Shown: positions 42,431-52,816, counted from the stretch's first letter. The stretch is 64,000 nt of DNA from Sphingobacterium chuzhouense (GCF_014692525.1 NZ_JACNYL010000003.1:372001-436000); one strand, 5' to 3'. Notes: generated by a model from the sequence alone, not told the origin. A program made the numbers and translations.

Positions 42431-44965
42431 TCACTTAATCTTCAATTTCTTTAAACGTTCTTTTGCTGAAGGAATGACATCATCATCTCCTTCATAATTT
42501 TCAATCACACTTTCCAACGTACTCTTCGCCTGGAGTTTATTACCTTTTACAGAATAGGTATCTGCAAGCAGAAGGAAGCTCTTGGCCACCCAGTAATCAT
42601 GTGCCCCCATATTGTTGATCACATCAAAAGCTGTTTCTTGAGCTTTGTCGTATTGCTTGGATTCATACTGCAATTGTCCAACGCGATACCGTGCCTCTGC
42701 GCCGACTGCCGTTTGGCTCTTAAGCGCCGCCAGATTCAGTTCCTTCAGGGCAGACGTCACATTTCCTTCCTGCAGCATGGCCCGCGCACCGTACAAGTGC
42801 GCCTTGGCAATGTCTTCCTCGGATGAGCGATCGTAACTCTTTATCAACTTCGCATACTTCGCCACCTGCTCCAAGTCACCGAGTTCGAAATAACAAATCA
42901 TCAGGTTAGTTACCGCGTAGTTATAGTTTTCTTTATATTCCGAATTGAGCTCCAATTTTTTGAGGTGTACAATGGCTTCGTTGTATTCCTCCAGTTCTAG
43001 GTATAACGCAGCTACCGTCAGCAAGGTGCTCTCTGTATACTTGCTCGTCCAGTCGTTCAGGATAATGTTCAAGTCGCGCAGCGCTTCTTTTGGGTGTCCA
43101 GTACGGTACAAACTCACCCCACGGATATAACGGGCATGTTTTTCCTTTATCGGTTTCGGAAATTTATCAAAATAAGCATTGATTGCTTCAACCGCCGCCC
43201 CATATGCCCCCTTAATAAACAAAGAGTTGGCGACTTCAAAAGTGAAATTATCCTGCTGTGCAGCAGTGAGGTTACTGATGTTGGTATTGGTCGCATAATG
43301 GATATAACCGGAAGCATCCCCTTGATCCAAGTAAATGTTTTCAATGGAACGCAATGCTTGCCCTGCTTCATCCGTCTTCGAATGTTCTTCTACCACCTTC
43401 TGGAAAGAGGCTTTGGCTGCTTCGGTCTCACCTTTATCGTACTGGACAAGCCCAATGGTCATCAATGCACGGGGCACATAGCTGCTTCTAGGATATTTTT
43501 CGACCATTTTCTGCAGTCCTTCGATAGCGGTATCGTAATCTCCCGAAGTAAAATATGTATATGGAACCTCAAAGGCCACATCATCCGCATAGTTTGATCC
43601 GGGGAATTTCTCCAAAACAGACCACAGGGTGCTGATTTTAGTTTCATTGTCGCCTTGCAATCCATAAATAATTCCTCGCTGGAACAGCGCGTAGTCTTGG
43701 TTGGGAGCTTTGTTATCTATCAGCTGATTATAGTATCGGTTTGCCCGTCCATAATCGCGCACGGACAAATACGAATCACCCAAGCGTGCGATCACGTCAT
43801 GACGCACATTTTCGTCTATCGAATGTCCATCAGTCGCCAAAAAACGCTCAAAGTAATCAGCTGCCATGGCAAAGCTGTTATTTCGAAACGCCGCATATGC
43901 CAGCCCATAGTTTGCATAATTGTATACTTCGGTGTTTCGTGCGGCGGGCAATCGAAGGAACCGGGAAAAGTTTTCCACCGCCTCCTTGTACTTACGCACT
44001 TCATACATTGCTTCTGCTTTCCAATACGTTGCCAACGCCGCCATTTCCTCATCTATCGGGAATTTTTCCGATCTCATAAACATAGATATACTATTTTCGA
44101 ACGCACGCTCATTATAGAATTCCAGAGCACGGTAATACGTTGCTTTTTGATAGGTTACATCGGCTTCGCGGCTTCTTTTGTTTAACGATTCCAGCATACT
44201 TACTCCAGCATGAAAATTACTCGTACCCAACAAAACAGCTATGGATAATGTTTGCGCACTCTCCGGTGCGTTGCCATCACGATCCCTATCGACATGTTTC
44301 TTCGCGACATAGCCTTGGAGTAATTTTAAGGCGACTTGGGTGGAGTCTAGTTCATGTAAGACTTTGGCGTAGTTATACAACGCTATCATTTTCAATTCCG
44401 GATCGAGATCCATTCTCGACGCTTGGAGAAAAGCATTCCGCGCACGTTCTTTATCGCCGGTCTCTATACCAATATTGCCCAAAGTAATTATAGCGCCCTG
44501 ATAAAAGGCATCCGATTTTTCCAAACTCTCCAAAATAGAGGTCGCTCTTGGATACTCCCCTGCACGATAGGCCAAATAACTAATTCGGTAATTGTCGATA
44601 TTGTCGCGTGAAGCGTTGGGATTCCGTTTAAGCAATTCATCATTGTAGGCTTGCTTGAAACCATTTATTGAAAAATAGGTAGCGGCGGCGATCTGCTGCA
44701 GCTCATTCTCAATCGCGTCCCTGTTGATACGCATATCCGGACTCCGGCGGGCCTTTACGGCATCGGCCAGCATCGGACGGTAATCGCGTACGATATCAAT
44801 GGAATCCATAACTTGAGTTTGCCTTTCCCGTTGCTCACTAGGTTGTCGTTTCTCTTTCTGTTGTTTATCCTCTTCCTGCGCATACCCCATAATCAGCAAA
44901 GCTGAAAAGATCCCGGTAAGCAGGTATTTCAGGTAGTTATAGCCGATGTTTTCTTTCAATGTCAT
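42431..44965 (-). CDS. Large exported tetratricopeptide repeat protein
   Basis: 844 residues from the ATG at 44965, which has a GGAAG ribosome-binding site; the ORF extends to 45064 but the extra residues precede the signal peptide unnaturally. A signal peptide is at about 8-30. More than fifteen TPR-like helix pairs follow ('YPRATSILESLEKSDAFYQG', 'YDTAIEGLQKMVEKYPRSSY', 'KQYDKAQETAFDVINNMGAH'). Such proteins are outer-membrane or periplasmic scaffolds near-universal in Bacteroidota. Core gene in my view. Confidence 0.88.
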   Translation of the reverse strand: MTLKENIGYNYLKYLLTGIFSALLIMGYAQEEDKQQKEKRQPSEQRERQTQVMDSIDIVRDYRPMLADAVKARRSPDMRINRDAIENELQQIAAATYFSINGFKQAYNDELLKRNPNASRDNIDNYRISYLAYRAGEYPRATSILESLEKSDAFYQGAIITLGNIGIETGDKERARNAFLQASRMDLDPELKMIALYNYAKVLHELDSTQVALKLLQGYVAKKHVDRDRDGNAPESAQTLSIAVLLGTSNFHAGVSMLESLNKRSREADVTYQKATYYRALEFYNERAFENSISMFMRSEKFPIDEEMAALATYWKAEAMYEVRKYKEAVENFSRFLRLPAARNTEVYNYANYGLAYAAFRNNSFAMAADYFERFLATDGHSIDENVRHDVIARLGDSYLSVRDYGRANRYYNQLIDNKAPNQDYALFQRGIIYGLQGDNETKISTLWSVLEKFPGSNYADDVAFEVPYTYFTSGDYDTAIEGLQKMVEKYPRSSYVPRALMTIGLVQYDKGETEAAKASFQKVVEEHSKTDEAGQALRSIENIYLDQGDASGYIHYATNTNISNLTAAQQDNFTFEVANSLFIKGAYGAAVEAINAYFDKFPKPIKEKHARYIRGVSLYRTGHPKEALRDLNIILNDWTSKYTESTLLTVAALYLELEEYNEAIVHLKKLELNSEYKENYNYAVTNLMICYFELGDLEQVAKYAKLIKSYDRSSEEDIAKAHLYGARAMLQEGNVTSALKELNLAALKSQTAVGAEARYRVGQLQYESKQYDKAQETAFDVINNMGAHDYWVAKSFLLLADTYSVKGNKLQAKSTLESVIENYEGDDDVIPSAKERLKKLKIK

Positions 44966-45099
44966 TGTTCTTCCGTATTTCTGAATTTCTCCAAACGTTC
45001 CTTCGCCTAGGAGATAATACTGTAATCTTCTCCTAACGCTATAGCCAAAACTAAAGAAATCCATTCAATTATGTGAATCGTCTGCAAAAAATGGACCCT

Positions 45100-45202
45100 A
45101 AATTAATTCACTTCTGATAAATTCATAAATTTCTTCATCATTACTGGGGTCGACGAAGCCTGTATGACCGGAAAATACGCCCCGTCCGGCACTAAAATAA
45201 CC
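45100..45202 (-). pseudogene. C-terminal remnant of an exported or alpha/beta hydrolase-like gene
   Basis: A minus-strand frame reads 'LFDGYFSAGRGVFSGHTGFV' and 'DPSNDEEIYEFIRSEL' and ends in a stop. The DGxFS...GHTGFVD pattern suggests the end of an alpha/beta hydrolase. No start is present; it directly follows the dead DinB gene. Confidence 0.4.
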
Positions 45203-45707
45203 ATCAAACAAGGGTATGATTTGAAGTTTGAGTTGATTGATTATGGGGAGGGAGTAGAAACTTAATTGTAATACCCAACTGCCCTAAATGATAAAGGTCA
45301 TGATGGATAAGCCCTTCTATCAGATATTTAAAACTTTCATTATTGCGATAGCGCTTATCAAGAAATGTATCATCTTTTTTCTCTAAAATTTCAGTAAGTG
45401 TATACTAACTTTGGAAAAAATCATTCTTTAAATTCTGCCATCCAATTTCCATTAACTCCTCATTCGTTCGCCAGTTTTCAGGGCTATCTATTGTTAATTT
45501 GGCATCGAGGTTTTTTAACTTCCGCACTGTTTCTAACCTCTATACCAATACATGGGAAATGAGTTCCGCACCACTATGCAGTTCCGGTAAAGGTCTTTTG
45601 AAGACTTTATCCTCTGCGACGCTTCCAAGCTTCTTTACAAAATTTTCATCTAGCCAATTTTCCTGCCACTGTAAGTCCTGCAGTTGCGAAATAATGTTTT
45701 GAATCAT
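45203..45707 (-). pseudogene. DinB-family gene with two nonsense mutations
   Basis: 'IISQLQDLQWQENWLDENFV', 'GSVAEDKVFKRPLPELHSGA' and 'HHDLYHLGQLGITIKFLLPP' match DinB-like proteins; the metal-ligand His residues in 'HHDLYH' remain. In-frame TAG stops at 45540-45542 and near 45402 break it. The rest of the frame is well kept, so inactivation is recent. Confidence 0.75.
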
Positions 45708-45886
45708 AATTTTGCGATTGAAAATAGCAAATCCGAACTAAAATATCAACGGTACAATCGATTTCCCAAGATTTCTTAACACTGTCTTTAATGAGATAAA
45801 CCGCTCACGGGTTAAATTACTATTTTTTTTAGCTAAAGCACGCTTTAGTTAAATAGGTTTTGTTAGATTTGGACTATAGGTTTATA

Positions 45887-47161
45887 ATGATGAAGAACAG
45901 TACTAAAATAACGAATGCGAGTATAGAGTCCGCAGGGCTGCCAAAGGATGTGAAACAAGTCATTGCAGAATATGTATGGAACGGTTTTGATGCCAAAGCC
46001 ACTGTTGTAGCCATTGATATATCGAGCAATGAACTGGGCTATATAGAACGTATTCGCATTAGCGATAATGGTGAAGGTATCACACACGACACTTTGGACT
46101 ATTCCTTCGGTAACTTTCTGGATTCCTTAAAAAAAGGACAAGCCAAACGGACTTCTTATACGCGCGGTAAAAAGGGCAAGGGCCGGTTTTCTTTCTCGCT
46201 GTTCGCAACACGTGCTACTTGGTATACGGTGGTAGCTGACGGAGAAAACCTGATGCAGTATAAACTGGTAATAAACAGGGACGCTAAGGAAGAGTATGAT
46301 AGCTCGGAACCACAGCGCTCTAATGCGTCACACACCGGGACGACCGTGGTATTGGAGGGTGTATTTGGCCTGAATGCTGCAACTCTACAATCGGAGGAGT
46401 TTATGGATTTTCTAGCACAAGAATTTGGCTGGTTCTTACACCTTAACAAGGATTTGGGGCACAGCATTATGATAAATGGCAAGCCTATCTCCTACCAGCA
46501 ACTGATTCAGGAAACGGACGAAACTTCTTTTACAATATACAGCACCGAGGAGAATTCTTTCGTATTCAAGGTAAACTATATCCGGTGGAAATATCCCATC
46601 GGTGACCGCTACTATTATTACTTCATGAATAACGATAAGGTGGAAATAGCTAAGTTGCTGAGCAGTTTTAACAATAATGCAATCGAATTTCATCATTCTG
46701 TGTATGTGGAATCGGCTTTTTTCAACGGTTTTGAGCAATCCGATATGATGCTATCCAACGAAGGAAACTTATTTAGCGAGAAAGAACAGCAAGTGGTATA
46801 CCGAAGACTAATAACAGAGCTGCGCGACATGCTGGACCGTAAGCAGAAGAAGTATGTGCGCGAGCAGGCAGTGGATGTCAAACTGCAGGAACTTATACAA
46901 AAGAATCTATTGCCTCGCTATGACTCTTCGGAAGTGGATAAACAGCGTAAGGCGGTCCTAATGCAACTGATACAGGAGTTGTATATCGCAGATCCGCGAG
47001 CTTTTGTAGGCATCAAAGCTGACCTCGTCAGAACCTACCTAGGATTTCTGGATCTATTACTGCAAACGGACCGCAAAGCGGAGATACTCCCCATCGTAGA
47101 GCAGGCTATCCCACTATCGGACAAAGAACGGGAAAGGATCAGAAAGATATTGGAAAAATAA
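45887..47161 (+). CDS. GHKL-family ATPase (histidine-kinase-like fold)
   Basis: 424 residues from the ATG at 45887. The Bergerat ATP site is clear: 'VIAEYVWNGFDAKA' (N box), 'IRISDNGEGITHDTLDYSF' (G1) and 'RGKKGKGRFSFSLFATRATW' (G2). The C-terminal half is helical and unassigned. There is no kinase dimer domain, so it is closer to MutL/MORC-like or defence-associated ATPases. Orientation matches the VF530 gene 31 bp downstream. A 284-bp piece of it is duplicated at 16236. Confidence 0.82.
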   Translation: MMKNSTKITNASIESAGLPKDVKQVIAEYVWNGFDAKATVVAIDISSNELGYIERIRISDNGEGITHDTLDYSFGNFLDSLKKGQAKRTSYTRGKKGKGRFSFSLFATRATWYTVVADGENLMQYKLVINRDAKEEYDSSEPQRSNASHTGTTVVLEGVFGLNAATLQSEEFMDFLAQEFGWFLHLNKDLGHSIMINGKPISYQQLIQETDETSFTIYSTEENSFVFKVNYIRWKYPIGDRYYYYFMNNDKVEIAKLLSSFNNNAIEFHHSVYVESAFFNGFEQSDMMLSNEGNLFSEKEQQVVYRRLITELRDMLDRKQKKYVREQAVDVKLQELIQKNLLPRYDSSEVDKQRKAVLMQLIQELYIADPRAFVGIKADLVRTYLGFLDLLLQTDRKAEILPIVEQAIPLSDKERERIRKILEK

Positions 47162-47192
47162 AAACAATCACTATTTTTTGTAATTTTATTGC

Positions 47193-47417
47193 ATGGACAA
47201 ACAACCAAATAACCCTTTACATGGCAAACGGCTCGATACGATTATCGAAGAATTGCTGATGTACTATGGCAGTTGGAAAGCGCTAGGCCAAGAGATACGG
47301 ATTAATTGTTTCATTGACAATCCAAGTCTAAAATCATCGTTGACTTTTTTAAGGAAAACCCCCTGGGCCCGTAAGAAAGTAGAGGATTTATATCTTGCCA
47401 CTTTTACAAAGCAATAA
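47193..47417 (+). CDS. VF530-family DNA-binding protein
   Basis: 74 residues. '[20 protein letters not shown]', '[20 protein letters not shown]' and '[17 protein letters not shown]' match VF530/DUF2132, a small helical family thought to bind DNA. Full length. It follows the GHKL ATPase by 31 bp. Confidence 0.92.
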   Translation: MDKQPNNPLHGKRLDTIIEELLMYYGSWKALGQEIRINCFIDNPSLKSSLTFLRKTPWARKKVEDLYLATFTKQ

Positions 47418-47466
47418 GTGCGTTAATTTATTTTGAGAATTTAAATCCATCTACACGGATAGAATA

Positions 47467-47910
47467 ATGATACAATTCTTCAGGGAACTTTTCGATTACA
47501 ATTTCGAATGCAACCAAAGATTGGCACAGGCGATAGTCTTACAACAAGAACAACTACCTGAAAGGGTCGTCAGCTTATATAGTCACATACTTGACGCGCA
47601 CCAAATCTGGAACAATAGGATTGATCCAAAAGAAAAGACCTTCGGGGTGTGGCAGATACACGACACCGCTGAGTTTATAAGTCTGGATCTAACAAACTAT
47701 GAGCATTCGTTAAGTATTTTGGAGAGTTCCGACCTCAACCAAGCTGTAAATTACAAAAACAGTACAGGGCGGCATTTTACCTCCTCTATACGAAACATCA
47801 TGTTTCATATTATCAACCATTCTACCTATCACCGCGCGCAGATTGCCACGGAATTCAGACAGAGTAGTCTGGATCCTTTGATGACAGACTATATTATGAT
47901 CAAGAGATAG
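47467..47910 (+). CDS. DinB-family protein
   Basis: 147 residues. The metal-binding His residues lie in 'ILDAHQIWNNRID' and 'HIINHSTYHRAQIATEFRQ'. DinB-like proteins are four-helix-bundle metal enzymes, often thiol-dependent transferases. Length is normal. It is 49 bp after VF530. Confidence 0.85.
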   Translation: MIQFFRELFDYNFECNQRLAQAIVLQQEQLPERVVSLYSHILDAHQIWNNRIDPKEKTFGVWQIHDTAEFISLDLTNYEHSLSILESSDLNQAVNYKNSTGRHFTSSIRNIMFHIINHSTYHRAQIATEFRQSSLDPLMTDYIMIKR

Positions 47911-47947
47911 TTTTATTTCGTACTGACATGAGATACGAGATACTCTG

Positions 47948-48400
47948 TCAAAAGTCAATAGATACATTGATCCATTCAGGATCAAAGTGCGCATTATATT
48001 TTTTATAAAAGTCGATTGCAGATTCGTTCCAATCCAATACTTGCCATACGATACCGTTATATTTTTTGGCTTTACCGTATGCAATTAATTCATCCAAAAG
48101 CTTTTTCCCAATCCCTGCTCCGCGCATGGCCTCGGTTACTATTAGATCTTCTAGATATAGGCGGCGTCCCTTCCAGGTTGAATAGCGGTCATAATGCAAG
48201 GCAATACCGACAATTACTCCATTTACCTCGGCTACCAACGCACCCCAAATTGGTTTAGCTCCGAATCCACACGCTACCATCTCTGCTAACGTAATAGTCA
48301 CTTCTTCGGGAGCTTTTTCATACAAAGCAAGCTCTTTAACCAATTCCAATATACGTGGGCAATCTTCTTTTTTTGCTTCTCTTATCTTTAGATGTTGCAT
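47948..48400 (-). CDS. GNAT-family N-acetyltransferase (diamine acetyltransferase-like)
   Basis: 150 residues. 'IREAKKEDCPRILELVKELA', 'YEKAPEEVTIT', motif A 'EDLIVTEAMRGAGIGKKLLD' and the end 'WNESAIDFYKKYNA' match the spermidine/spermine (SSAT-like) subgroup. The substrate is probably an amine. Convergent with the DinB gene. Confidence 0.88.
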   Translation of the reverse strand: MQHLKIREAKKEDCPRILELVKELALYEKAPEEVTITLAEMVACGFGAKPIWGALVAEVNGVIVGIALHYDRYSTWKGRRLYLEDLIVTEAMRGAGIGKKLLDELIAYGKAKKYNGIVWQVLDWNESAIDFYKKYNAHFDPEWINVSIDF

Positions 48401-48611
48401 TTATTAAAAAAAATAGATCGATTTTTATTTAGTAAAAACGCGAATTTACGAATTACAACTGGACTTAACGTTATCCGTGCATCTTCAATATTATTCATGG
48501 TATCCAATATAATGCGAATATTTGATCCGTAGACCAAATATTTTAGTAAGGATGGTGTATAAATGAGATACATGTTCGTACCTTGTACTCGGCTTTTCAA
48601 GTAAGTAAAAT

Positions 48612-50105
48612 ATGATCATTGGTTTAGATATTGGAACATCATCAACAAAAGCAATCGCATTTGACCAAATAGGCACAATTATTACGCAATTTAGCGTACC
48701 ATATCCTATTTTATCTCCACAAAGTGGTTTTTACGAACAAGATCCACTCCAAATCTATGAGGCTTGTATACGCGCAGTGTCAGAAGTGATGGATGCCTTG
48801 AAGAATAGCAGCCAGGAATATCGTCTAGAGGGTATAGCTTTGAGTAGCGCCATGCATGGGGTAATCGCCATGGATGATATGGGTACTCCTCTTACAAATT
48901 GCATTATTTGGGCCGATACGCGGAGTCAGGATATTGCGGATAACCTAAGAGGGACTTCTGCAGGCCATCAGCTATTCCGAGAAACAGGTACACCGATACA
49001 CCCGATGTCTCCGCTATGCAAGCTAATCTGGATAAATAAGCATATGCCAAATATCTTTCATAAAACACATAAGTTTATAGGAATAAAAGAATACATCTTT
49101 TTTCAACTGTTCAGGACCTATGTTGTAGATTATTCTATTGCTTCGGCAACGGGTTTATTGGATATCCATAGGATGCATTGGAGTGAACTAGCGCTTTCAA
49201 AGGCAGGAATAACAGATAAACAATTATCTTCACTAGTTTCGGTTGATTATGTACTAACGGTGGATAATGAGGCTACAGCATGCCTATGGGGAATTCCTAT
49301 AGGCACACCTTTCGTGATTGGTGCTAGCGACGGATGTCTTGCTAATTTAGGTGTCGGGGCAACGACGCCTGGGATTGCCTCCGTGACTGTCGGCACCAGT
49401 GGAGCTATAAGAGTAGTGACTGATCGTTCCAATACAGACTCCAAAGAGCGGGTTTTCAGTTATATCCTTCGTCCTGGCGAATTTGTGGTGGGTGGCGCGA
49501 TTAACAATGCCGGAGTCGTGCGAAAATGGTTTATGGAGCAGTTTATGTCTGAATTCCCTCAATTATCCCTAGGAATGGATGCCGCGGCTTTATTTGATAA
49601 CGAAGTCCGATCGGTCGCACCTGGGTCGGACGGGCTGATATTTCTACCTTATGTTACGGGAGAACGTGCGCCATATTGGGATGCAAAGGCAAAAGGTGTT
49701 TATTTTGGCATCCAACTTCAGCATAGTAGAGCACACTTTGCGCGTGCGATGATTGAAGGGATGCTATTTGCGTTGTTGAGTGTTGGAATTGCACTGGAAG
49801 AAACGACACAGCCTATAGAAATTATTTATGCGAGTGGTGGCCTAGCACGTTCCGTGCTGTGGGTTCAAATGCTGGCCGACGTATTTAACAAACCTGTGTA
49901 TGTAAAAGAGAATGTAGAAAGTTCGGCATGGGGAGCTGCTATCATAGGAATGGAAGCACTTGGCATCAGTAGAGCATATCTATCGACACATACACTTGAT
50001 GCGCACAGCACACAATATCTTCCTGATGAGCATAACCACCGAATTTACATGGAGAACTTTCGGAAATTTGAACGTCTCTATTTCAAATTGAAGGAAGAGT
50101 TTTAA
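48612..50105 (+). CDS. gntK: Gluconokinase (FGGY family)
   Basis: 497 residues. 'IIGLDIGTSSTKAIAFDQIG' opens the FGGY fold; 'ALSSAMHGVIAMDDMGTPLT' and 'IIWADTRSQDIADNLR' hold substrate residues, and 'TVGTSGAIRVVTD' the second phosphate loop. It phosphorylates a sugar acid with ATP. The gluconate permease gene starts 13 bp downstream, which supports gluconate over xylulose as substrate. The 211-bp upstream region holds no obvious regulator gene. Confidence 0.9.
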   Translation: MIIGLDIGTSSTKAIAFDQIGTIITQFSVPYPILSPQSGFYEQDPLQIYEACIRAVSEVMDALKNSSQEYRLEGIALSSAMHGVIAMDDMGTPLTNCIIWADTRSQDIADNLRGTSAGHQLFRETGTPIHPMSPLCKLIWINKHMPNIFHKTHKFIGIKEYIFFQLFRTYVVDYSIASATGLLDIHRMHWSELALSKAGITDKQLSSLVSVDYVLTVDNEATACLWGIPIGTPFVIGASDGCLANLGVGATTPGIASVTVGTSGAIRVVTDRSNTDSKERVFSYILRPGEFVVGGAINNAGVVRKWFMEQFMSEFPQLSLGMDAAALFDNEVRSVAPGSDGLIFLPYVTGERAPYWDAKAKGVYFGIQLQHSRAHFARAMIEGMLFALLSVGIALEETTQPIEIIYASGGLARSVLWVQMLADVFNKPVYVKENVESSAWGAAIIGMEALGISRAYLSTHTLDAHSTQYLPDEHNHRIYMENFRKFERLYFKLKEEF

Positions 50106-50118
50106 AATCATTTTTATT

Positions 50119-51438
50119 ATGCCATTATTGATTGTTTTCGCTGGAATAGTTTTACTTCTACTATTAATAACAGTAGTTAAGCTCAATTCGATTATTTCTT
50201 TACTAATTACGTCGATAGCCGTTGGTTTCGCTATGGGAATGGATGGAACGTCTATTATGAAATCTGTGGAGGTTGGCGTGAGTAGCACAATGGGACAGTT
50301 GGCTTTAATACTTGCCTTCGGTGCAATTTTAGGAAGGTTGTTAGCTGATGGTGGAGCAGCCCAAAAGATAACCGATGTTTTGACAAGAGTATTTGGTGTG
50401 AGGTATATCCCTTGGGCTATGGTGCTAACAGGATTTCTCGTAGGAATACCGCTTTTTTATAACGTAGGGTTCATCGTGTTGGTTCCGTTTGTTTTTATGG
50501 TATGTCGATCGAACAAGCTTCCATTATTATATGTGGGTATACCCTTACTTGCGGCACTATCTGTAACGCACGGTTATCTGCCACCACACCCTGGAGCAAC
50601 GGCTATTGCGATCATATTTCAGGCAGATATTGGGTTAACGATGATCTATGGAATGATTGTCGCCGTGCCAGCTATCATTATCAGTGGTCCAATTTTTGGA
50701 CGATTCTTGAAATCTATACCTACCAATCCGCCCGAAGAACTATTTGTCCCTCCATCCAAAGTCCAGACAGCTTACCCTGGATTTGCACTTAGTATTTTTA
50801 CGGGATTGTTTCCGGTTTTTCTCATCGCGCTGGGATCATTCGGACCTATGTTTCTTCCTGAAAACTCCCAATTTCTCCAGGTTATACTATTTCTGGGAGA
50901 TCCTGTCTTTGCTTTACTTTTAGCGGCCCTAATGGCAATGTACACCATGGGGATAAGGCAGGGCAAGAGCCTGAAGCAGCAGGCTGAGAGCATTGAAGAA
51001 GCGCTCCGTGGTGTAACAATGATACTGTTTATTATCGGGGCATCTGGCGTGTTCAAACAAGTGCTCGTGGACAGTGGCTTGGCACAATATATCACGGAAA
51101 TTACTGCTGACCTTACGCTCTCACCATTAGTTCTAGCCTGGGCAATTGCCGCTATTATACGTCTTGCCGTTGGATCAGCTACTGTGGCTGGGCTTACGAC
51201 CGCGGGGATTATGCTACCGATCCTGGAGTCTTCACACAGCAGTCCCGAACTTATGGTGTTGGCGACCGGAGCAGGAAGTCTCATGTTTTCGCATGTAAAT
51301 GATACCGGTTTCTGGATGTTTAAAGAATATTTTGGATTGACTATGCGGGATACTTTCCTATCGTGGTCCATTATGGAAACATTGGTTTCTATTATTGGCT
51401 TATTTGGCGTTTTAGTCCTAAACTGGCTTGTCGGCTAG
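50119..51438 (+). CDS. gntT: Gluconate:H+ symporter (GntP family)
   Basis: 439 residues with about 12 membrane segments. 'TMGQLALILAFGAILGRLLA', 'GIPLFYNVGFIVLVPFVFMV', 'HGYLPPHPGATAIAIIFQAD' and 'FSHVNDTGFWMFKEYFGL' are GntP family signatures. It imports gluconate for the kinase 13 bp upstream; the two form an operon. Confidence 0.93.
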   Translation: MPLLIVFAGIVLLLLLITVVKLNSIISLLITSIAVGFAMGMDGTSIMKSVEVGVSSTMGQLALILAFGAILGRLLADGGAAQKITDVLTRVFGVRYIPWAMVLTGFLVGIPLFYNVGFIVLVPFVFMVCRSNKLPLLYVGIPLLAALSVTHGYLPPHPGATAIAIIFQADIGLTMIYGMIVAVPAIIISGPIFGRFLKSIPTNPPEELFVPPSKVQTAYPGFALSIFTGLFPVFLIALGSFGPMFLPENSQFLQVILFLGDPVFALLLAALMAMYTMGIRQGKSLKQQAESIEEALRGVTMILFIIGASGVFKQVLVDSGLAQYITEITADLTLSPLVLAWAIAAIIRLAVGSATVAGLTTAGIMLPILESSHSSPELMVLATGAGSLMFSHVNDTGFWMFKEYFGLTMRDTFLSWSIMETLVSIIGLFGVLVLNWLVG

Positions 51439-51496
51439 CTGATTTTAAGAGAAAGATGAAGCTGATAAAGTATTTATCTATATATTCGTTGCTAGG

Positions 51497-52147
51497 ATGA
51501 AGCAAGCAGCAATTTTACTAGCGTTGGTATTTCAGGTATTATGCGTATGTGCACAAGACAGCATAGCGTATAGGGGATTAACGATCCGTCATGGTGATCT
51601 TTTATTTGTTGGAGCACAGTCTGAAAATCTCTCCGGCGCTATCAACCGCGTCACACAACGGACAAACAATACTTCTTTCGATCATATAGGCCTCATCGAA
51701 ATAGCGCACGGACAACCCTATATACTCCATGCAAGTAGTAAGAAAGGTTCTGTAAAGGAACCTTTGGATAGTTTAATAAGAATCGATCATGAAGCTACAA
51801 GGCTATTTGCCATATATCGCATTGATAGCATTTACCAAAATGCTATCCCTAAGGCAATAGAAAGGGCACACCAACTGTTGGGTAAGCCTTACAATTGGAG
51901 TTATACGCTAAATGACAGTTCGTATTACTGTTCAGACTTTGTGGAAAGAGCTTTTCGACACATCAGGTTATTTGAACTAGAACCCATGACATTCAAGAAT
52001 CCAAAGACAGGTGAGTTTGATGAGTTTTGGATAAGTTTCTACGCGAATCAGGGTCGAGAAATACCAGAAGGCGAATTAGGATGCAACCCTAATGGTATGG
52101 CGGCCAATCCCCATATCCATCATGTCGGTTCTTTTCACGGTTTGTAA
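51497..52147 (+). CDS. YiiX-like permuted papain-fold hydrolase
   Basis: 216 residues with a signal peptide ('LLALVFQVLCVCAQ'). 'IRHGDLLFVGAQSENLSGAI', 'SFDHIGLIEIAHGQPYILHA' and 'SYYCSDFVERAFRHI' give the His and Cys of the permuted NlpC/P60-like (DUF830/YiiX) fold. It probably acts on cell-wall or lipid amides in the periplasm. Follows the permease by 58 bp. Confidence 0.85.
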   Translation: MKQAAILLALVFQVLCVCAQDSIAYRGLTIRHGDLLFVGAQSENLSGAINRVTQRTNNTSFDHIGLIEIAHGQPYILHASSKKGSVKEPLDSLIRIDHEATRLFAIYRIDSIYQNAIPKAIERAHQLLGKPYNWSYTLNDSSYYCSDFVERAFRHIRLFELEPMTFKNPKTGEFDEFWISFYANQGREIPEGELGCNPNGMAANPHIHHVGSFHGL

Positions 52148-52160
52148 CAAACATTACGAG

Positions 52161-52181
52161 AGGAATATTTTTATTATTCCT
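52161..52181. terminator. Bidirectional terminator-like hairpin
   Basis: AGGAATA and TATTCCT arms with a 7-base loop, between the convergent YiiX-like and VOC genes and overlapping the VOC stop codon. AT-rich, so modest in strength. Confidence 0.5.
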
Positions 52182-52590
52182 TTTGTTCAGCTGGGATTTT
52201 TGACATATCCATATAGAAAATCTCCCAAGTGTGCCCATCTAAGTCTTCAATAGTACGCTGTTGCATAAAGCCATAATCTTTCATTTCGCTGGGTTCCACT
52301 CCTCCTGCACTCAATCCATTTGTCACGATATTATTGACCTCGTCAACACTGTCCACCGATAATGAAAAAAGTCCCGCGACATTATTTTTTGTGTCTGCAA
52401 TAGGTTTAGTCGCAAACGTTGCAAACTTTTCGTGCGTCAAAAGCATCACAAAAATGTGATCACTCCATACCATACATTTTCCTGCGTCATCCGAAAATTG
52501 AGGGTTGTTTGTAAAACCCAATGCAGTATAAAAGCCCATTGACTTTTGTAAATCTCTTACTGCTAAATTGATAAAAACTTGTTTTGCCAT
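52174..52590 (-). CDS. VOC-family (glyoxalase/bleomycin-resistance-like) protein
   Basis: 138 residues. 'FINLAVRDLQKSMGFYTALG', 'CMVWSDHIFVMLLTHEKFAT' and 'TIEDLDGHTWEIFYMDMSKI' are VOC family blocks. Likely a small dioxygenase-like or binding protein; substrate unknown. Convergent with the YiiX-like gene, with a hairpin between. Confidence 0.88.
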   Translation of the reverse strand: MAKQVFINLAVRDLQKSMGFYTALGFTNNPQFSDDAGKCMVWSDHIFVMLLTHEKFATFATKPIADTKNNVAGLFSLSVDSVDEVNNIVTNGLSAGGVEPSEMKDYGFMQQRTIEDLDGHTWEIFYMDMSKIPAEQKE

Positions 52591-52816
52591 TGTATCGCTT
52601 TACATTAATGAAATTCTTCTACAAGTTACTGTGTTTCAAGTTTTGTCAGCTTGTCTTATGGCAAGAAATCCGATTCGGATTAAATACTGCAACGCTCTGT
52701 TGCAGTTTTGTAGGTTCATTAATATATTTTCAAATAGTAATTTACCAGATTCCAAATCAGTCAAAACTTTCTCGGATCAATTGTGTTTTCATCATAGTAA
52801 ATTATAAATTAAGCAT

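Noticed and set aside
43094..44185. Plus-strand ORFs inside the TPR gene
   Set aside because: Low-complexity shadows of a well-supported gene on the other strand.
44966..45064. N-terminal extension of the TPR protein to 45064
   Set aside because: The added residues precede a signal peptide, and a good ribosome-binding site lies at 44965.
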